From positions 1,332,001-1,396,000 of the forward strand of contig NC_134017.1 in the NCBI RefSeq assembly GCF_040712315.1: a DNA stretch of 64,000 nucleotides. Direction: 5' to 3'. This DNA is from Castanea sativa (taxonomy: Eukaryota > Streptophyta > Magnoliopsida > Fagales > Fagaceae). Shown in pieces: positions 24,385 through 39,761 of this stretch. Positions within the stretch are counted from its first letter, which is position 1. Every line of letters begins with the position of its first letter. Made by a program: the position numbers and the translations under genes. The notes below the pieces were generated by a model, which saw nothing but the letters and a program-made list of their open reading frames with translations, searched no databases and had not been told where the DNA came from.

Positions 24385-24626
24385 TTAGGGGTGTGTTTTA
24401 ATACCGCTTATTTTGCTGAAAACAATGTAGAAAAATAATTTTTAAATGTGTGAATAGTGGCGTGAGACCCATTTTTTATGAAAGCTTTGCTGAAAAAAAA
24501 AGATTTGTGGATCCTGTGCATTGGAAAAGTATAAAGTTACTGAAACGCGCTTTTCAAAAAAAAAAAAAAACAAACATAAAATGCAGACACTCTCATTTTC
24601 AGCACTATCCAAATGAATGCTAGATT
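24385..24626. mobile_element. hAT-like MITE related to 27261-27530
   Basis: Shares acattgtttt/aaaacaatgt-type, ttaaatgtgtgaatagtg and gagacccattttt words with the element at 27261-27530, in the opposite orientation. The right end reads cactatccaaatgaatg. Target duplication not resolved. Confidence 0.5.
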
Positions 24627-25571
24627 TTGGTTTTTGATTTTGGTTTCATATGGGTTTGGCTTCTCAGTTTTGTATGGATTTGGCTTGTAATGAGAAATTG
24701 AAAGAATCGACTGGGTTTTTGCTACATGGGTTTGCTTTTTTAGGTTTGTAAATTTGATGAACATGGGTAGACAAGCCTATACCGCTGCCTCACCAGTAAT
24801 TGATTAGATGCTCTCTAGCTCATTCAGCAATTTAAAAAAAAAAATGCTCTCTTGCTCTGCTTTATATGATAGGCTAAAGAAGAAATCAATAACCAAGATT
24901 GGGGAATGATGCTTGCTTATTTGTTCTACTTCTATTTCTGACTTAAAAATATGAAGCAATATGGTGTGCTCAGACACTTTGGCACGTTGTATTGTCAAAT
25001 AATGGTGCACTTTTTTTTGAGAGACAGTTGGTTACTATTTTATTGAAAACCAATTTTAAATTAACCATGATCTATTACTATTGTTTTCAGGTTATATACT
25101 TGAGATAGATCTCAAGATGCTGGTGCTAGCTCGAAGTAAAATTTTGATTTCTTAGACTAGAGCCTGGGGTCTGTAAACGCTTAACTTGATAAGATTTTTG
25201 GAGAAATGCACTAGTTAATCATGGAAATGAGAAATCCTAAAGTGGCTCCTAATTGACTAAGTTTAGCTACTTGAATAAGTTACCATGCCTACTCAAAGTA
25301 AACTAAATTGAAGTGAGTTATCTCAAAATTGCATGAAACATAAAGGATTCAATCCTACTGGATTGCTCTAACACTAATTTGCCTTGAAATAAACATTAAT
25401 AAAATCAAACTCCAACAAACAAGACAAATAATACCAATAGAACGAGAATGCAGAAACTGATCTATACAAGAAGGCATGTTATTGTCAATTTCATCCATGT
25501 TCAAGTAATAGGATGAAAAAGAACAGAAAAGAAAATAACTGATAAAAATTTATTAAAACAATTTTTTTTTC

Positions 25572-25945
25572 GATAAATTGCATATTTGGTTTTATCTTTT
25601 GCACCATATTTTAATTTGGTCTCTAACCTTTCAATTGTGTCAATTTGGTCCATAACCTTTCAATACTGTGTTAATTTTGTTCTTGTCATTATCTATTGGA
25701 TGGAAATTGTTGTCGTGACAAATGACAAAAATAAAGAATATGTTTATGTTAATGTGACAATAAGCTAATTTTTTTATTTTGGTCGTTTGCCATGTTAACA
25801 ATTTCCATCCAAGAGATAACGACATGAACTAAATTGACACAACACTAAAAAGTTAGGAATCAAATTGACACAATTGAAATGTTAGAAATTAAATTGAAAT
25901 ATGATGTAAAGTATAGAGACCAAAATCGTAGTTTATTCGAATTTT
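25572..25945. mobile_element. Foldback MITE, ~130-bp arms
   Basis: The left arm (ttggtctctaacctttcaat, gtgtcaatttggtcc, ttgtcattatctattggatg) is mirrored by the right arm (catccaagagataacgac, aattgacacaat, tagagaccaaaat). The ends are tcgataaa and tttattcga. About 370 bp without a transposase. A smaller related arm lies at 23705. Confidence 0.75.
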
Positions 25946-26542
25946 TCCCTCCAAAATTATTGGTGTAGTATGTTATGGTTGATGTAAATAAAATAGTGTC
26001 AACACTAGATGTTTGTGAAAGTAATGTTGCATTATTCACAATATATCATATCATGAAAACTATAAATGAAGTAATAAAAATAGTTGTGTTACTACTTGCT
26101 ATCTCTACTTAAAACTAGATAGCCATATCTTCAAGGTAAAACCTTCATTTGGAAAGGGATGAATGAAAGACTTGGGGTTCCATTCACAAGACATGTGAGA
26201 GTTCTTGTGGGGGTAAAAAATACTAATTAGGAGTACTTAACAAAAATTCTTGATCAATACTACTAATTTCTAAAAAGTGGGAGATGATAATTTACAATGG
26301 AAAGACCAAAAAGATAGTCAAAGACAATAAGTAACTGAATCGTGTGTTTATATACGAAGAAAAAGGTGTTCTCGTGGTACAAAAAAGGTATTCTAAGTGA
26401 TGAATAAAGGTGAAAAGTTCCAACTTTCTTTCTCTCTCTTGTTCTTGCTCCAGTCCTCTTGTTTTTCTGGATCCGTTTTTCTAGATCCGTTTTCTTGTTG
26501 CTTTCTTCCTCCTTTTATAGCCATATCCCTTCATCCAGCTAT

Positions 26543-27055
26543 CTTGCTCTTAGCAAGATTTGGGGGGATACTTGTCCCATCAACCTTTTGCCTTGCTATT
26601 TCTTGATCATGAAAAAAGACTTTTGAACATTTAATGTGGCTGACATTAGGTGGAAGCAGTTCATTAATGTGGAGGTGACTTTTACATTGAACTCTGCATT
26701 TTCTTCGACGTGTTCCTTAAGAGAAGAGTGAGTGATAGGTTACCCCTAGTTAGGAGGAAGGTCGTTCCTTGGACAACATCCTACTGTCTTGCTCTTAGCT
26801 AGATTTAGGGGATACTTGTCCCATCAACCTTTTGCCTTGCCATTTCTTGATCATGAAGAAAGACTTTTGAAGGTATTTCTATTGTTCAGGCTAGTCATTC
26901 AACATTTAATGTGGCTGACATTAGATAGGAGGAGTTCGTTAATGTGGAGGTGACTATTACATTGAGTTCTGCATTTTCTTCGATGTATTCCTTAAGAGAA
27001 GAGTGAGTGACAAGTTACCCCGAGTTAGGAGGAAGGTCATTCCTCGGACAATCTT
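26543..27055. repeat. ~245-bp tandem duplication, possible LTR debris
   Basis: Unit 1 begins cttgctcttagcaagattt at 26543 and unit 2 cttgctcttagctagattt at 26788. Both run through gatacttgtcccatcaacc, ttgatcatgaa, atgtggctgacatta, cattttcttcga and gagttaggaggaagg-like text. Unit 2 has about 30 extra bases after gacttttgaa. GC is higher than the flanks. The parent element is not identified. Confidence 0.8.
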
Positions 27056-27260
27056 CAAGTCCTTGGGAAACGTAAGGTTTTTGAAATTACCTTAACAACA
27101 AGACCTAATGGGCCTCGAGAGAACAAGTACCATGGTTTAGTTCAATCATAGGCCCAAATGGCCTCTTCCTATTAGAAGTCCCTTTTGTCTCTTGTTGGAC
27201 TCTAGGCTAGGCCCATTTCTCGAATTCACCTTTTGGGATTTGAGTCTCGAAGTGGACACT

Positions 27261-27530
27261 AAGTATCTATTTGGATCCAGCGTTTACAATATATATTTTT
27301 TTTTAAGCAACACGTATCAAGAGGACAAATTTCACTATATATGAACAATAATTATATATATTTGACTTTTTAGCCCCTTTTTCTCACTCATGTGTCCCGT
27401 GCACTATTCACAAGACCCACAAACTTCATTTTTCAACAACTTTTTCATTAAAAATGAGTCCCACGGCACTATTCACACATTTAAAAATTATTTTGTTACA
27501 GTGTTTTCTGTTGTATCTAAACGGACCCTA
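27261..27530. mobile_element. hAT-like MITE
   Basis: The left end (gtatctatttggatccagcg) is roughly inverted at the right end (ctgttgtatctaaacggaccc). The interior has cactattcacaagaccca and cactattcacacattt. A common type of non-autonomous plant element, with no coding content. Confidence 0.55.
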
Positions 27531-27539
27531 AAGCACAAA

Positions 27540-28560
27540 ACAGACAATTTTGTTTTTGGCTAATCTTAGTTGATTTGTTTCAATTGCGTTGGCATTATAG
27601 TTATAAGTTTTAAAATATGTCATAATTTGAATCTGTCACTTATTTTACTGAAACTAAAAACTTTTTGCTAAAAGTACCGTAAATAAAAATAAAAGTTAGC
27701 TGAAATAGTACAGTAAGACCTGTAAATAATACCAAAAAGTACAATAAGACCTATAAATAATAACAAAAATAAACTAAATAGTAAATAAATTGGCAAAAAT
27801 AATCTTTCCAATCTTATAAGAGTGCTGCTTCAAATGATTGTTCAAGTAGCATATCAAGTGGAGGAGATGATAATTTTACTCGGATATGATAATGCAAAGT
27901 CACAACATTTGCAGTAGAAGAATATATCAGGAATAATTACTCTTGCAATAATGATTTTTAATAGATTATTATGAAATATTCCCATACATTTTAGAGATAT
28001 ATATTTGTAAGACATTGTTCTCTATAAAGTTATTTTCTAGCATAATTACAGTGCCCATTAGATAGTCCTCTATTTCGAGTTTTATTTTTCATTAAATGAT
28101 TTCGTTTTTTTAATGCTTTTTTTTTAATAATATGGGTAAAATGCTATCATGCAAAATGACTAGAATCATATATTATGAAATTCATTCACTGTTTCTCAGC
28201 GTATACGCAGAATTTTCCGACTAAATCATAATGATATGATGATTAAAAAAATCTGAAACTTATAGTAACATCTTAAACTACAAATAGACAAGACATTCAA
28301 CTGAAGAAGAAATCAAGTCTTTCCCGAAAGATACTAATGCATCAGCTTATGAGAATGGGTACATATTGATTGAAGGGGACTGACAGGAAGCCAGAAATCA
28401 AACCAAAAACAAAAAGAATTCCCCTGTCATGAGCATAAAATCCATTATAAATAATATCTAAATCAATTGACATCTTTTGAGAAAAACACTTTTGCAATCA
28501 TTAATATTAAATCATAAAAATTCCCTGCCCATGCATTAATATCCCCTCTTTTTAAAAATT
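27540..28560. other. AT-rich intergenic DNA
   Basis: No gene or clear repeat end seen. It includes the downstream flank of the RPSA gene. Confidence 0.5.
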
Positions 28561-28796
28561 CTTAAAAGACTTAATCAGGTTGTAGAGAATTTAATTCTAT
28601 GATAGTTCATAAAACATGTGTTACACAAATATTAAATCATAAAATATAAAGCATCCTTAACAAAGTCAAAAATCCCTGCAACTCAAATCTAAAACTAAGC
28701 TGTTCATTTCCCAACAGAAAATTGATAATACTTAAAAATCTAACTCAAAATCCTGAATGCAAAGAGCATTTAAGTAAAAAAGCTGGCAAACTTCTT

Positions 28797-31467
<2,671 letters not shown>

Positions 31468-31561
31468 TTTTGCTTTGAAAAAGCTCTGAGCTTTGCAAAA
31501 GCTTGCCTGCCGTGCCTGAGCTTTCTGTGAATGGTAGAGGAAAATGAAAGAGGGATTCGGG

Positions 31562-31609
31562 TAGGGTTTTGTACTGGTAGCTTATAAATGGGGTACACTG
31601 AAACCCTAG
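31562..31609 (-). promoter_or_regulatory. RPSA core promoter with telo boxes
   Basis: On the minus strand a TATA-like TTATAAG (31581-31590) lies about 115 bp before the ATG. Two AAACCCTA-type telo boxes flank it (31562-31569, and 31601-31609 in the reverse sense). Telo boxes are typical of plant ribosomal-protein genes. The transcript start is inferred. Confidence 0.6.
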
Positions 31610-31619
31610 CTTCGTCTTA

Positions 31620-32620
31620 ATGACTCAAATGCCCCTTTCCCTACTATGCAATTTACGTTTTACACATTATATATATATATACACATTATTTATTTTTATC
31701 CATTTTCAATTAAAATAATTCATACTCCAATCCTTAAATTATTTATATAAAAAAATTTGTTTAAAAAATTTGGGAGGAAAGAAAAACTTTTTTAACTGTG
31801 TTTAAGTACCTATAATTTACACTTTTTATAAATATTTTATTTTATTTTTATCCAATTTCAATTAAAATAATTCATACTCCAATCCAAAATTATTGTAAAT
31901 AGTACTTTTTTCCTTAAATTATTTATAATAAAAAAATTTTAAAAAAATTAGGATGAAAAAATATCTTTTTGTGTGTTTAGGTACCTATAATTTCCTGATT
32001 TGTATTTAGTAATTAAAAAAAATATAGTTTCTAATAGTATACTAAATATGTGACAAAAAAAATTAACTTAAAAACAAAAAGCTAGTTTTGTTACCATTTT
32101 TTTAAAATATAAATAAGACAATAAAACATAAAACTTTTAACCGAACATAACTTTAAAGTTTAAAAGCAAAAAATTAAATTGATATTGATTTTAGAGATGA
32201 AAATAATATTTTATTTTAAAATAAAATAAAATCCTAATTTAGGGAAAAAATGTTATAAAATTCACTTCTTTATGGCTAAACATTTACATCATTTTATGCA
32301 AAAAATTTTTATTTATTTTAGCATAAAATTTTATTTATTTATTTTACGTACTCACTTTTTAAAACACTTAATATTTAAATATCTATTTTACACTATATTA
32401 TATTAAAATATAAATTCTCATCGATTGTTCAATCTTTTTTTTTTCTTCCTATACAATAATTATTAATTATTTATTTTTATTATTAAATAAATAACTAATA
32501 AAAAATAAATATAAAGTGAATAGTATCTAGTATAACAACTTTAATATTGAGGCTTATATATGTAAAATTTAATACATTTTTCTATTTTTCATTTTTTATC
32601 TAAATGATTCGTTGAGCTCC
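31620..32620. other. AT-rich spacer between divergent RPSA and SWA2
   Basis: About 1 kb of AT-rich DNA without a gene. It contains a repeated pair: aatttcaattaaaataattc near 31705 and 31855, each followed by catactccaatcc and an aaattattta-like segment. This is a local duplication of roughly 150 bp. Confidence 0.6.
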
Positions 32621-32627
32621 AAAGTCC

Positions 32628-32654
32628 AACCCTAAACCCTTAGACCCGAGCCCA
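32628..32654 (+). promoter_or_regulatory. Telo box and site II motif of SWA2
   Basis: accctaaaccctt (telo box) is followed by agccca, the reverse of the site II core TGGGCT. The motifs sit about 190-215 bp before the SWA2 ATG. Both are associated with growth-linked expression of translation genes in plants. Confidence 0.55.
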
Positions 32655-32841
32655 TAACAAACGTGTGTTGGCCAATACCCAATAGGGCCAACAGTCCAAA
32701 AACACTACTTTGCATCGTTCACAAAAACTTCCAACTTTCTCACACCATTCCGTTTGAAAACCCTCACTGAACTACAAAGTTACAAACCTTAAACCCTGTC
32801 TCCCTTCCCTCTCTCTCTCAGTAGCTTTCACATATGCAGTA

Positions 32842-35437
32842 ATGGCTGGTTCATCAAAGTCCAAAAAACCTTCAAAAATCCCAGAAGACATAGACGCTAT
32901 CAGATCCGACGTGGCCTCTTTTGCTTCTTCTCTTGGCCTCTCTTCCTCTCTCCCATCCTCCTCTTCTGGCTTCAACGATTCTGATTTTCTCAAAACTGGT
33001 CCTCTCAAACCAAAACCCAACAAACCCCACAAGCAAAACAACCAGAAGACCAACAATACCAATGAAAACAATGAGAAATTCAAGCCTAGTAAGGGGTTTG
33101 ATAAGCCAAAACCAAATCCTAAGTACACCCAGAAGCCAAAGTTTCAGAATTTCAATCCAAATGAGAGAAACAAGAATACCCAGAATCCAAAAGACCAAGC
33201 TTTGAACACAAATGAGAAATTCAAGCCTAAACCACCTGTACTGGCAGTTGATGACAGTGATAAGCAAAGGGGTTTTGATAAGTTCAAGAATTTACCAAAG
33301 CTGCCATTGATGAAAGCTAGTGGGTTGGGAGTGTGGTATGTGGATGCTGCTGAATTGGAAGCAAGAGTTGTTGGAGAGGGGAAGAGAGTGGAGGCAAGGA
33401 ATGTGCTGCAATGGAAGAGTGTGGTGGAGAAGAAGAGGGAGCTTGGGGAGCGGTTGATGGCACAGTATGCAAAGGATTATGAGGCCTCAAGAGGGCAGAG
33501 TGGGGATATTAAGATGTTGGCGGCCACCCAGAGGTCGGGTACTGCAGCTGATAAGGTCTCGGCCTTTGCAGTTATGGTGGGAGATAATCCAATTGCCAAT
33601 TTGCGGTCACTCGATGCGCTTTTAGGTAAGGTTGCTTTGGAATTGAAGGTTTGACTATTTTGAATTAATAGTTTCTACATTTGAATTATGAATTTGTAGT
33701 TTGCAGAGTTTAGGTTGATATTGATTTGTTAGTAACTTTACTTCTGATGCTGAAATGTGGCGATTTTATAGAAGTTGAAGCCAAAGGGTGCTTTGATGTC
33801 TAGTTTGGTTATTCTATAAAAGTTAATTTTTGTTTCTTGGTAAATATATTTTTTATTTTCTGAAAATAGAGAATACAAAGTTTATGGTCATGGTTAAAGA
33901 AGGTTGGTTAAGCTTTTGAAAAACAATATTGTTGAGAGGATTTCTAGGCTTGTAAAAGTTATGTGACTTAGTAATATTGTGTAGCTGTAAGGAATGTGTG
34001 AATGAGATAGACGTGGGGGTGGAAGTTGGAACATGACTTTGTCTAGTTATTGATGAATCCATGATAAAGTTATGGCTTATGAAATGTACGTGCTCCTCCT
34101 TGTAGAACTCTAATCATGCTTCTATTGATATTTATGGGACTAGGGAAAGTCAAGAGAGCAATTTCTGCATGTTGTATGCTCTTTTAGATATATTGGTATT
34201 GGGGATTGTATACACAATAGTGAATACTGGTTCAAGCAGTATTTGTACAGGAATGTTGTTCTTGGATTGTTTTCCATTATAATTAGCTTTCATCTAGAAC
34301 ATTACTTGAAAAGCATGTGTCCTTTGTTCCATGAATTCTTTGATAAGAGAAAGTGTTGTTTATGAATGCTAGGTCTCTGTTTTTGTATGGCTTTGCTCTA
34401 GATGCTGCTTCAATACTGATTCTTGGCTTGTTTACTATTATGTGCTAAAGGGATACTACAATAAGAACCACACTTTTCTGGTGTTGTATGTATTGCATTT
34501 CAATGTGGTGTAAAACTGATGATCATTCTAGAAATGAAAGTTATTTGTGTCAAATTCTATGCACTTGAGTGCTTCTTTTTGCTCAAGGGGGTTTGATGAG
34601 TAATCTATTGGGCGATTGAGTTGCTTTTAATGGATGGATCATTTGTTGCAGGAATGGTAACATCAAAAGTTGGGAAGCGTCATGCACTTACTGGTTTTGA
34701 TACTCTGAAAGAACTGTTTATTTCAAGGTTCTCTCTCTTGCTCTCTCTCTAATTTCATGAAATCTTATAACCTAGGAAATGACTAATCTCTGTTAGTTGC
34801 TTAATGCCCTCTCAGAGCATGAGTACTTGGTTGAGGTGTGCCCTAGGTATGTGGCCTCTGCCTGTCATAGCCACTTAAATCACTGTTTTTATAGTTTCTG
34901 GTTGTATTCTATTACTTTAGAGTTTCTTTTTTTTAATTTTCAATTAATGTATGAGAACCTTCTGGTTCCTAGTTTGTCATGTGTTATTGTACATGAGTCA
35001 GGAAATTAGAAGCAGTTCCACTGTTAGTATAGAATTTCATTGGCTTCAACATTTCTGTTTGTATCATGACTCTTATCCAACAATTCTCTACTTTGCATTT
35101 ATGTAGATTACATGCTTAATTGCTGCACTGACTGCCCCATATTTTCCTTTTATCAGTTTACTACCTGATCGTAAGCTGAAGAGCCTCTTGCAGAGACCGG
35201 TAGATACTCTTCCTGAGACAAAGGATGGTTATTCCCTTCTACTTTTCTGGTATTGGGAGGACTGCTTAAAGCAGAGGTATGTGTTATATCTGTATCATTA
35301 AATGAACACTGCTGGTTCTACAATTATAAACATTTCTTTTTCAGGTATGAACGCTTTGTTGTTGGACTTGAGGAAGCATCAAGAGATCTGTTACCTGCAC
35401 TAAAAAATAAGGCTTTGAAGGTTAGTTGATTCTTTAT

Positions 35438-35481
<44 letters not shown>

Positions 35482-38400
35482 CTTTAAGCTTACTCATGAA
35501 AATTTATAATTCACTTTTATAGATCACTTTCTGAAATGTTTTCCTAATTATAGACCTTGATTCCTCTTTAGAGCACTTGTAATAGTTATTTGTAACTTGG
35601 AAGTATGATCTAAGTATCTTGCAACTATTAAAGTTCTTGAATAAGCTTTTATTTTTTATTTTTATACACTGTATGTTGCAGTGAGGTTTAGCTCTAAATC
35701 AGATGTTGCATATAAATGTGAATGATAAAATCAAATATATATAGTGGATTAGAACATAAATAATATAAATTTGATGCTGGCCAAAGTTTTTTGTGATATC
35801 AATTTCATATTTTGCAGACAATTTATGTGCTGCTGAAGAGTAAATCAGAACAAGAACGGAGGTTGCTCTCTGCGTTAGTTAACAAAGTAAGTTCACTGTT
35901 CACATTGAATTTTGGGCTCATCTTATTGAATTATTTTGTCTAGTTGAAGTTACTCCCACTTTTGAACCTGGTTTCTTGTCTGCTTCAAATTTTTGGTTAC
36001 GTACAGCTGGGAGATCCTGAAAACAAGGCCGCATCCAATGCTGACTATCACTTAGCAAACCTTCTGTCTGACCATCCAAATATGAAGGTAAGACAGTCTT
36101 GTGTTGTTGCTTCTAATTCTTTGCCTTATATATGACATGGGAGCTTATGTGCTTGTTACACTGGCTTGTTTTAACCAATGACCCATACAAACTGAAACTT
36201 CAAGGGTTAGAGTATAGGACATTGCATTCTATTCTGTAGGGAAAGGCTGTACCTAGGTTATAAGTCAAATCTAGCTAGATATGCCATTTTATAGATGGAC
36301 AGTTTTTAATTAGGACCCCCGTGTTCCCCCCCCCCCCCCCAAAAAAAAAAGAGCGGCTATGAATCCTCACTGCATTAATTAGGGTTGGCTTACCCACTTT
36401 TCATTGCATTTGAGGTCTGATGCAGCGTGTCATTAGTTGGGGACGCTCCAATGAGTATTTGTATTGGATCCATTCATAATAGTGACTAAATTATATGCTG
36501 GCCGTCAACCTACTGCAACCATCCTCATTTACCCAGGCTTGGGACCAGCTGTGAACTAAACATATGACACTAAGCACAAACACAAGCAGAATTAACAACC
36601 CCTTCCCCCCCCCCCCCCCCCCCCCACACACACACACATAACAAAACAAAACAAAAAAAGGAATAGAAAACTGCTGTTTTCTGGTTTTTTGGGTGAACAT
36701 AGTAACATTCAGAGGAGCTATTCTGGATGCTGATGTTATCTAATTTGTGAGGTCCTGTTTACAGGCTGTGGTGATTGACGAGGTGGATTCTTTACTTTTT
36801 CGGCCGCATCTAGGATTTCGAGCAAAGTACCATTCTGTAAGTCCCTTTATATAAACTGCTGATTAATTTAATCACTGCCATGTAATTAGGAGGAAACTGC
36901 ATTTAGAAAATGAATTCTCCCATATGTTTTTCTACTACTCTCCATATTTATTTCAATCTTGTACTTGGAAAAAGAATGGCTGCAGTCTTATGTATAACAT
37001 CTTATGATGGAGTTTTTAAACTTGACAATCTAATGGCCACCACTTTCCTAGCACAGTGGTGAGATATTTGGAGGAGTGTTTAGCATTTTGTTGCACCATA
37101 ATCATGTTTACTAGGATTAACATTTAACTGATAAAACTCATTAGATCATAAGTCTGGTGCATTTTTCTATTCTTGTGTAGGCATTCATAGGTTCCCGAGG
37201 ATCATATGAAATAAGAATGTATGTATAATCTGGAATCTTATCCTACTTAGGATATTTCTACCTCTCTACCCTAATGCCATTTGTCTTGCTGTAAATAAAT
37301 TCCCTCTGTACATTTGTTCAACTGATTCCAGTCACTTTGATAGTTTTGAGCTTGATTCAATGTATTATCCCAATTCTTTCTGAATTATTTATTCCTGAGG
37401 AAATTCATATATTATGACTCTATTTTGTATTTGAAATCATATGAGCAGACGGCATGTTATTTCTTGTTTTGTGCCACTTGTTTTAATGTACTGAAACTGC
37501 ATTGGTACATATAGTGAACTGATTCTGATCACCTAGATTTTAAATATTCCATTAAACTATGTACTTCAACTTCCATAAATTACTCCAATTCTTTACACAC
37601 ACACACAAGCCAATTCATTTTCATTTGTTTAACCTGCAAACATTTTAAATCTGTTGTGTACATTTGCAGGTTAACTTTTTGAGCCAAATTCGTCTCAATC
37701 ATAGGGGAGATGGACCAAAGGTGGCAAAACGTTTAATAGATGTATATTTTGCACTTTTCAAGGTATGAGTACACTTATGTTTTTACTTTTTATTATTTCT
37801 AATGATATTTTTTCTTTCACATTTAAATTAATTTTACAAATCCTCTACCTTACCAACTCAGGTTCTTTTGTCAGATGTGTAGTTCAATTACTACAATATT
37901 GAGTAGTCCTTTTGAATTACTAAGAACGTTAGAAAGTCCATTGATTATAATTCACCATTTCAGGTTCTGATTACCGAGGCTGAAGCTGATAAAAAGATAG
38001 ATGGAAGTGGCAAAGCAATGGATAGAAAAGCTCATGGTTCTAAGAAGGATAGCGAAGTGAAAAGTTCATCAGAAGCTCACGTTGAATTGGATTCACGGCT
38101 TTTATCTGCTCTTCTAACGGTCAGTACCAAAGTTCATTATATCTAAGTCGAGAGTTACTCTGATTGGATTTTTTGTCCCAATTGAGATAGCCAGGCTTTC
38201 TGAAAGGCTTTTTTTCTGAATTTTTTTACTTACTTGTGCTCTCACTTTCATCCTCATAGGGAGTTAATAGAGCATTTCCGTTTGTCTCAAGCAATGAGGC
38301 TGATGACATTATTGAGGTCCAAACACCAACGCTTTTTAAATTGGTAAGTGTAATGGTTGATGTCAATTAATAGTGAGAACTGGGTGAGAAGAAAACTTTG

Positions 38401-39400
38401 TTTTTGTATTGTCATATGAATGTTCATATCTCATGATTGCCTTTGTAATATGCTAGATGTTAATATAAACGTTTTACCTTCAGGTTCATTCAAAGAATTT
38501 CAATGTAGGAGTTCAAGCATTAATGCTTCTTGATAAGATCTCATCTAAGAATCAAATTGTTAGTGACCGGTTTTACCGTGCCTTGTATGCAAAACTCCTA
38601 CTTCCAGCTGTCCTGAATTCTTCAAAGGTAAGTAAATTTGGGCTTATTTAATGTGTGCTTCCTTTATCTTTCAACTTTTTTGGGGTTTTGTTATCACAAT
38701 TTTTGGCATTCCATTGTCATATGATGGCATTTGAATATTTAAACTAGCTTATGGTATGGAAGTAGGGTGAGGGTGTTTTAATTCAAGTTCATCTCTACAT
38801 GGATTTAGATATTTTTGTTCTATTGTACCTACTTTGATCCTCTTTGACATCTATGTTTCTGGTAAGGTAGTTTTGAAGTTTATGCTGAGTACAGATTGCC
38901 CGCAATCCTCTCTTTTTTTCTACAATAGAGGTGATTAGAAAAATAGAGGCGCGCCCCCTGCCCCAGGGGTGGGAGGGCCAGAGGGGGCGTTAGAGAGAGA
39001 GAACCCCCAAATTAATAGTTCTACCTAATGCCCTGTTTTTCTGATACTACCAAATGCATGAAAATGCATTTTTTTTTTTTTTTGGAAAACAACCCTATCT
39101 CATGCTAAGCTAAATAAGGGAAGTCATGAGATAGTTTTCCTTTGATTTTTTTTTTTTTTTTTCCTGATACTACCAAACACAGGAAAACGCAAAAAACTAT
39201 CTTCACATAAAGGTTTTTCATCAAAACAAATGGAGACTAAGTATGACCTTATTGATATTATAGGTTCTCCTCTGTCATATACAGCCCTAAAAGTGAAGAC
39301 TATCTTCCTGACCCGCGTGGGCTTGCTGTGACAATTGTTTCTTCAGTTATTGAGATAGTATGTAACAAACTTAAGATCTCTCTAAGGAATTGTTTCCCAA

Positions 39401-39440
<40 letters not shown>

Positions 39441-39720
39441 TCCATTCTAAAAATATGAATTTCAAGGTGGTTTGCAGGACATAAGTTATCCTTTGAGAAT
39501 GTGGCAATCTCTTATTTAGTTAGATGACAAATTTTTCATATGTGATTTGATGATAGTGTTAACATTACTAGCTTGTTCTTCAATTTTCATTATCATTCTT
39601 CCCCAATTGACTTGTACCATAGAATTGGGTTTAGCCAGAGCAGAGTGGCATTTCTTTGATTCATTCACCCTACATGATCATTAACTTTCTTCCAGTGAAG
39701 GGGCAGACCTTTTCCCATGC

Positions 39721-39761
<41 letters not shown>

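Noticed and set aside
32772..33267. Two minus-strand open frames over SWA2 exon 1
   Set aside because: They are antisense shadows of a low-complexity, lysine-rich coding exon whose plus-strand frame continues into a conserved protein.
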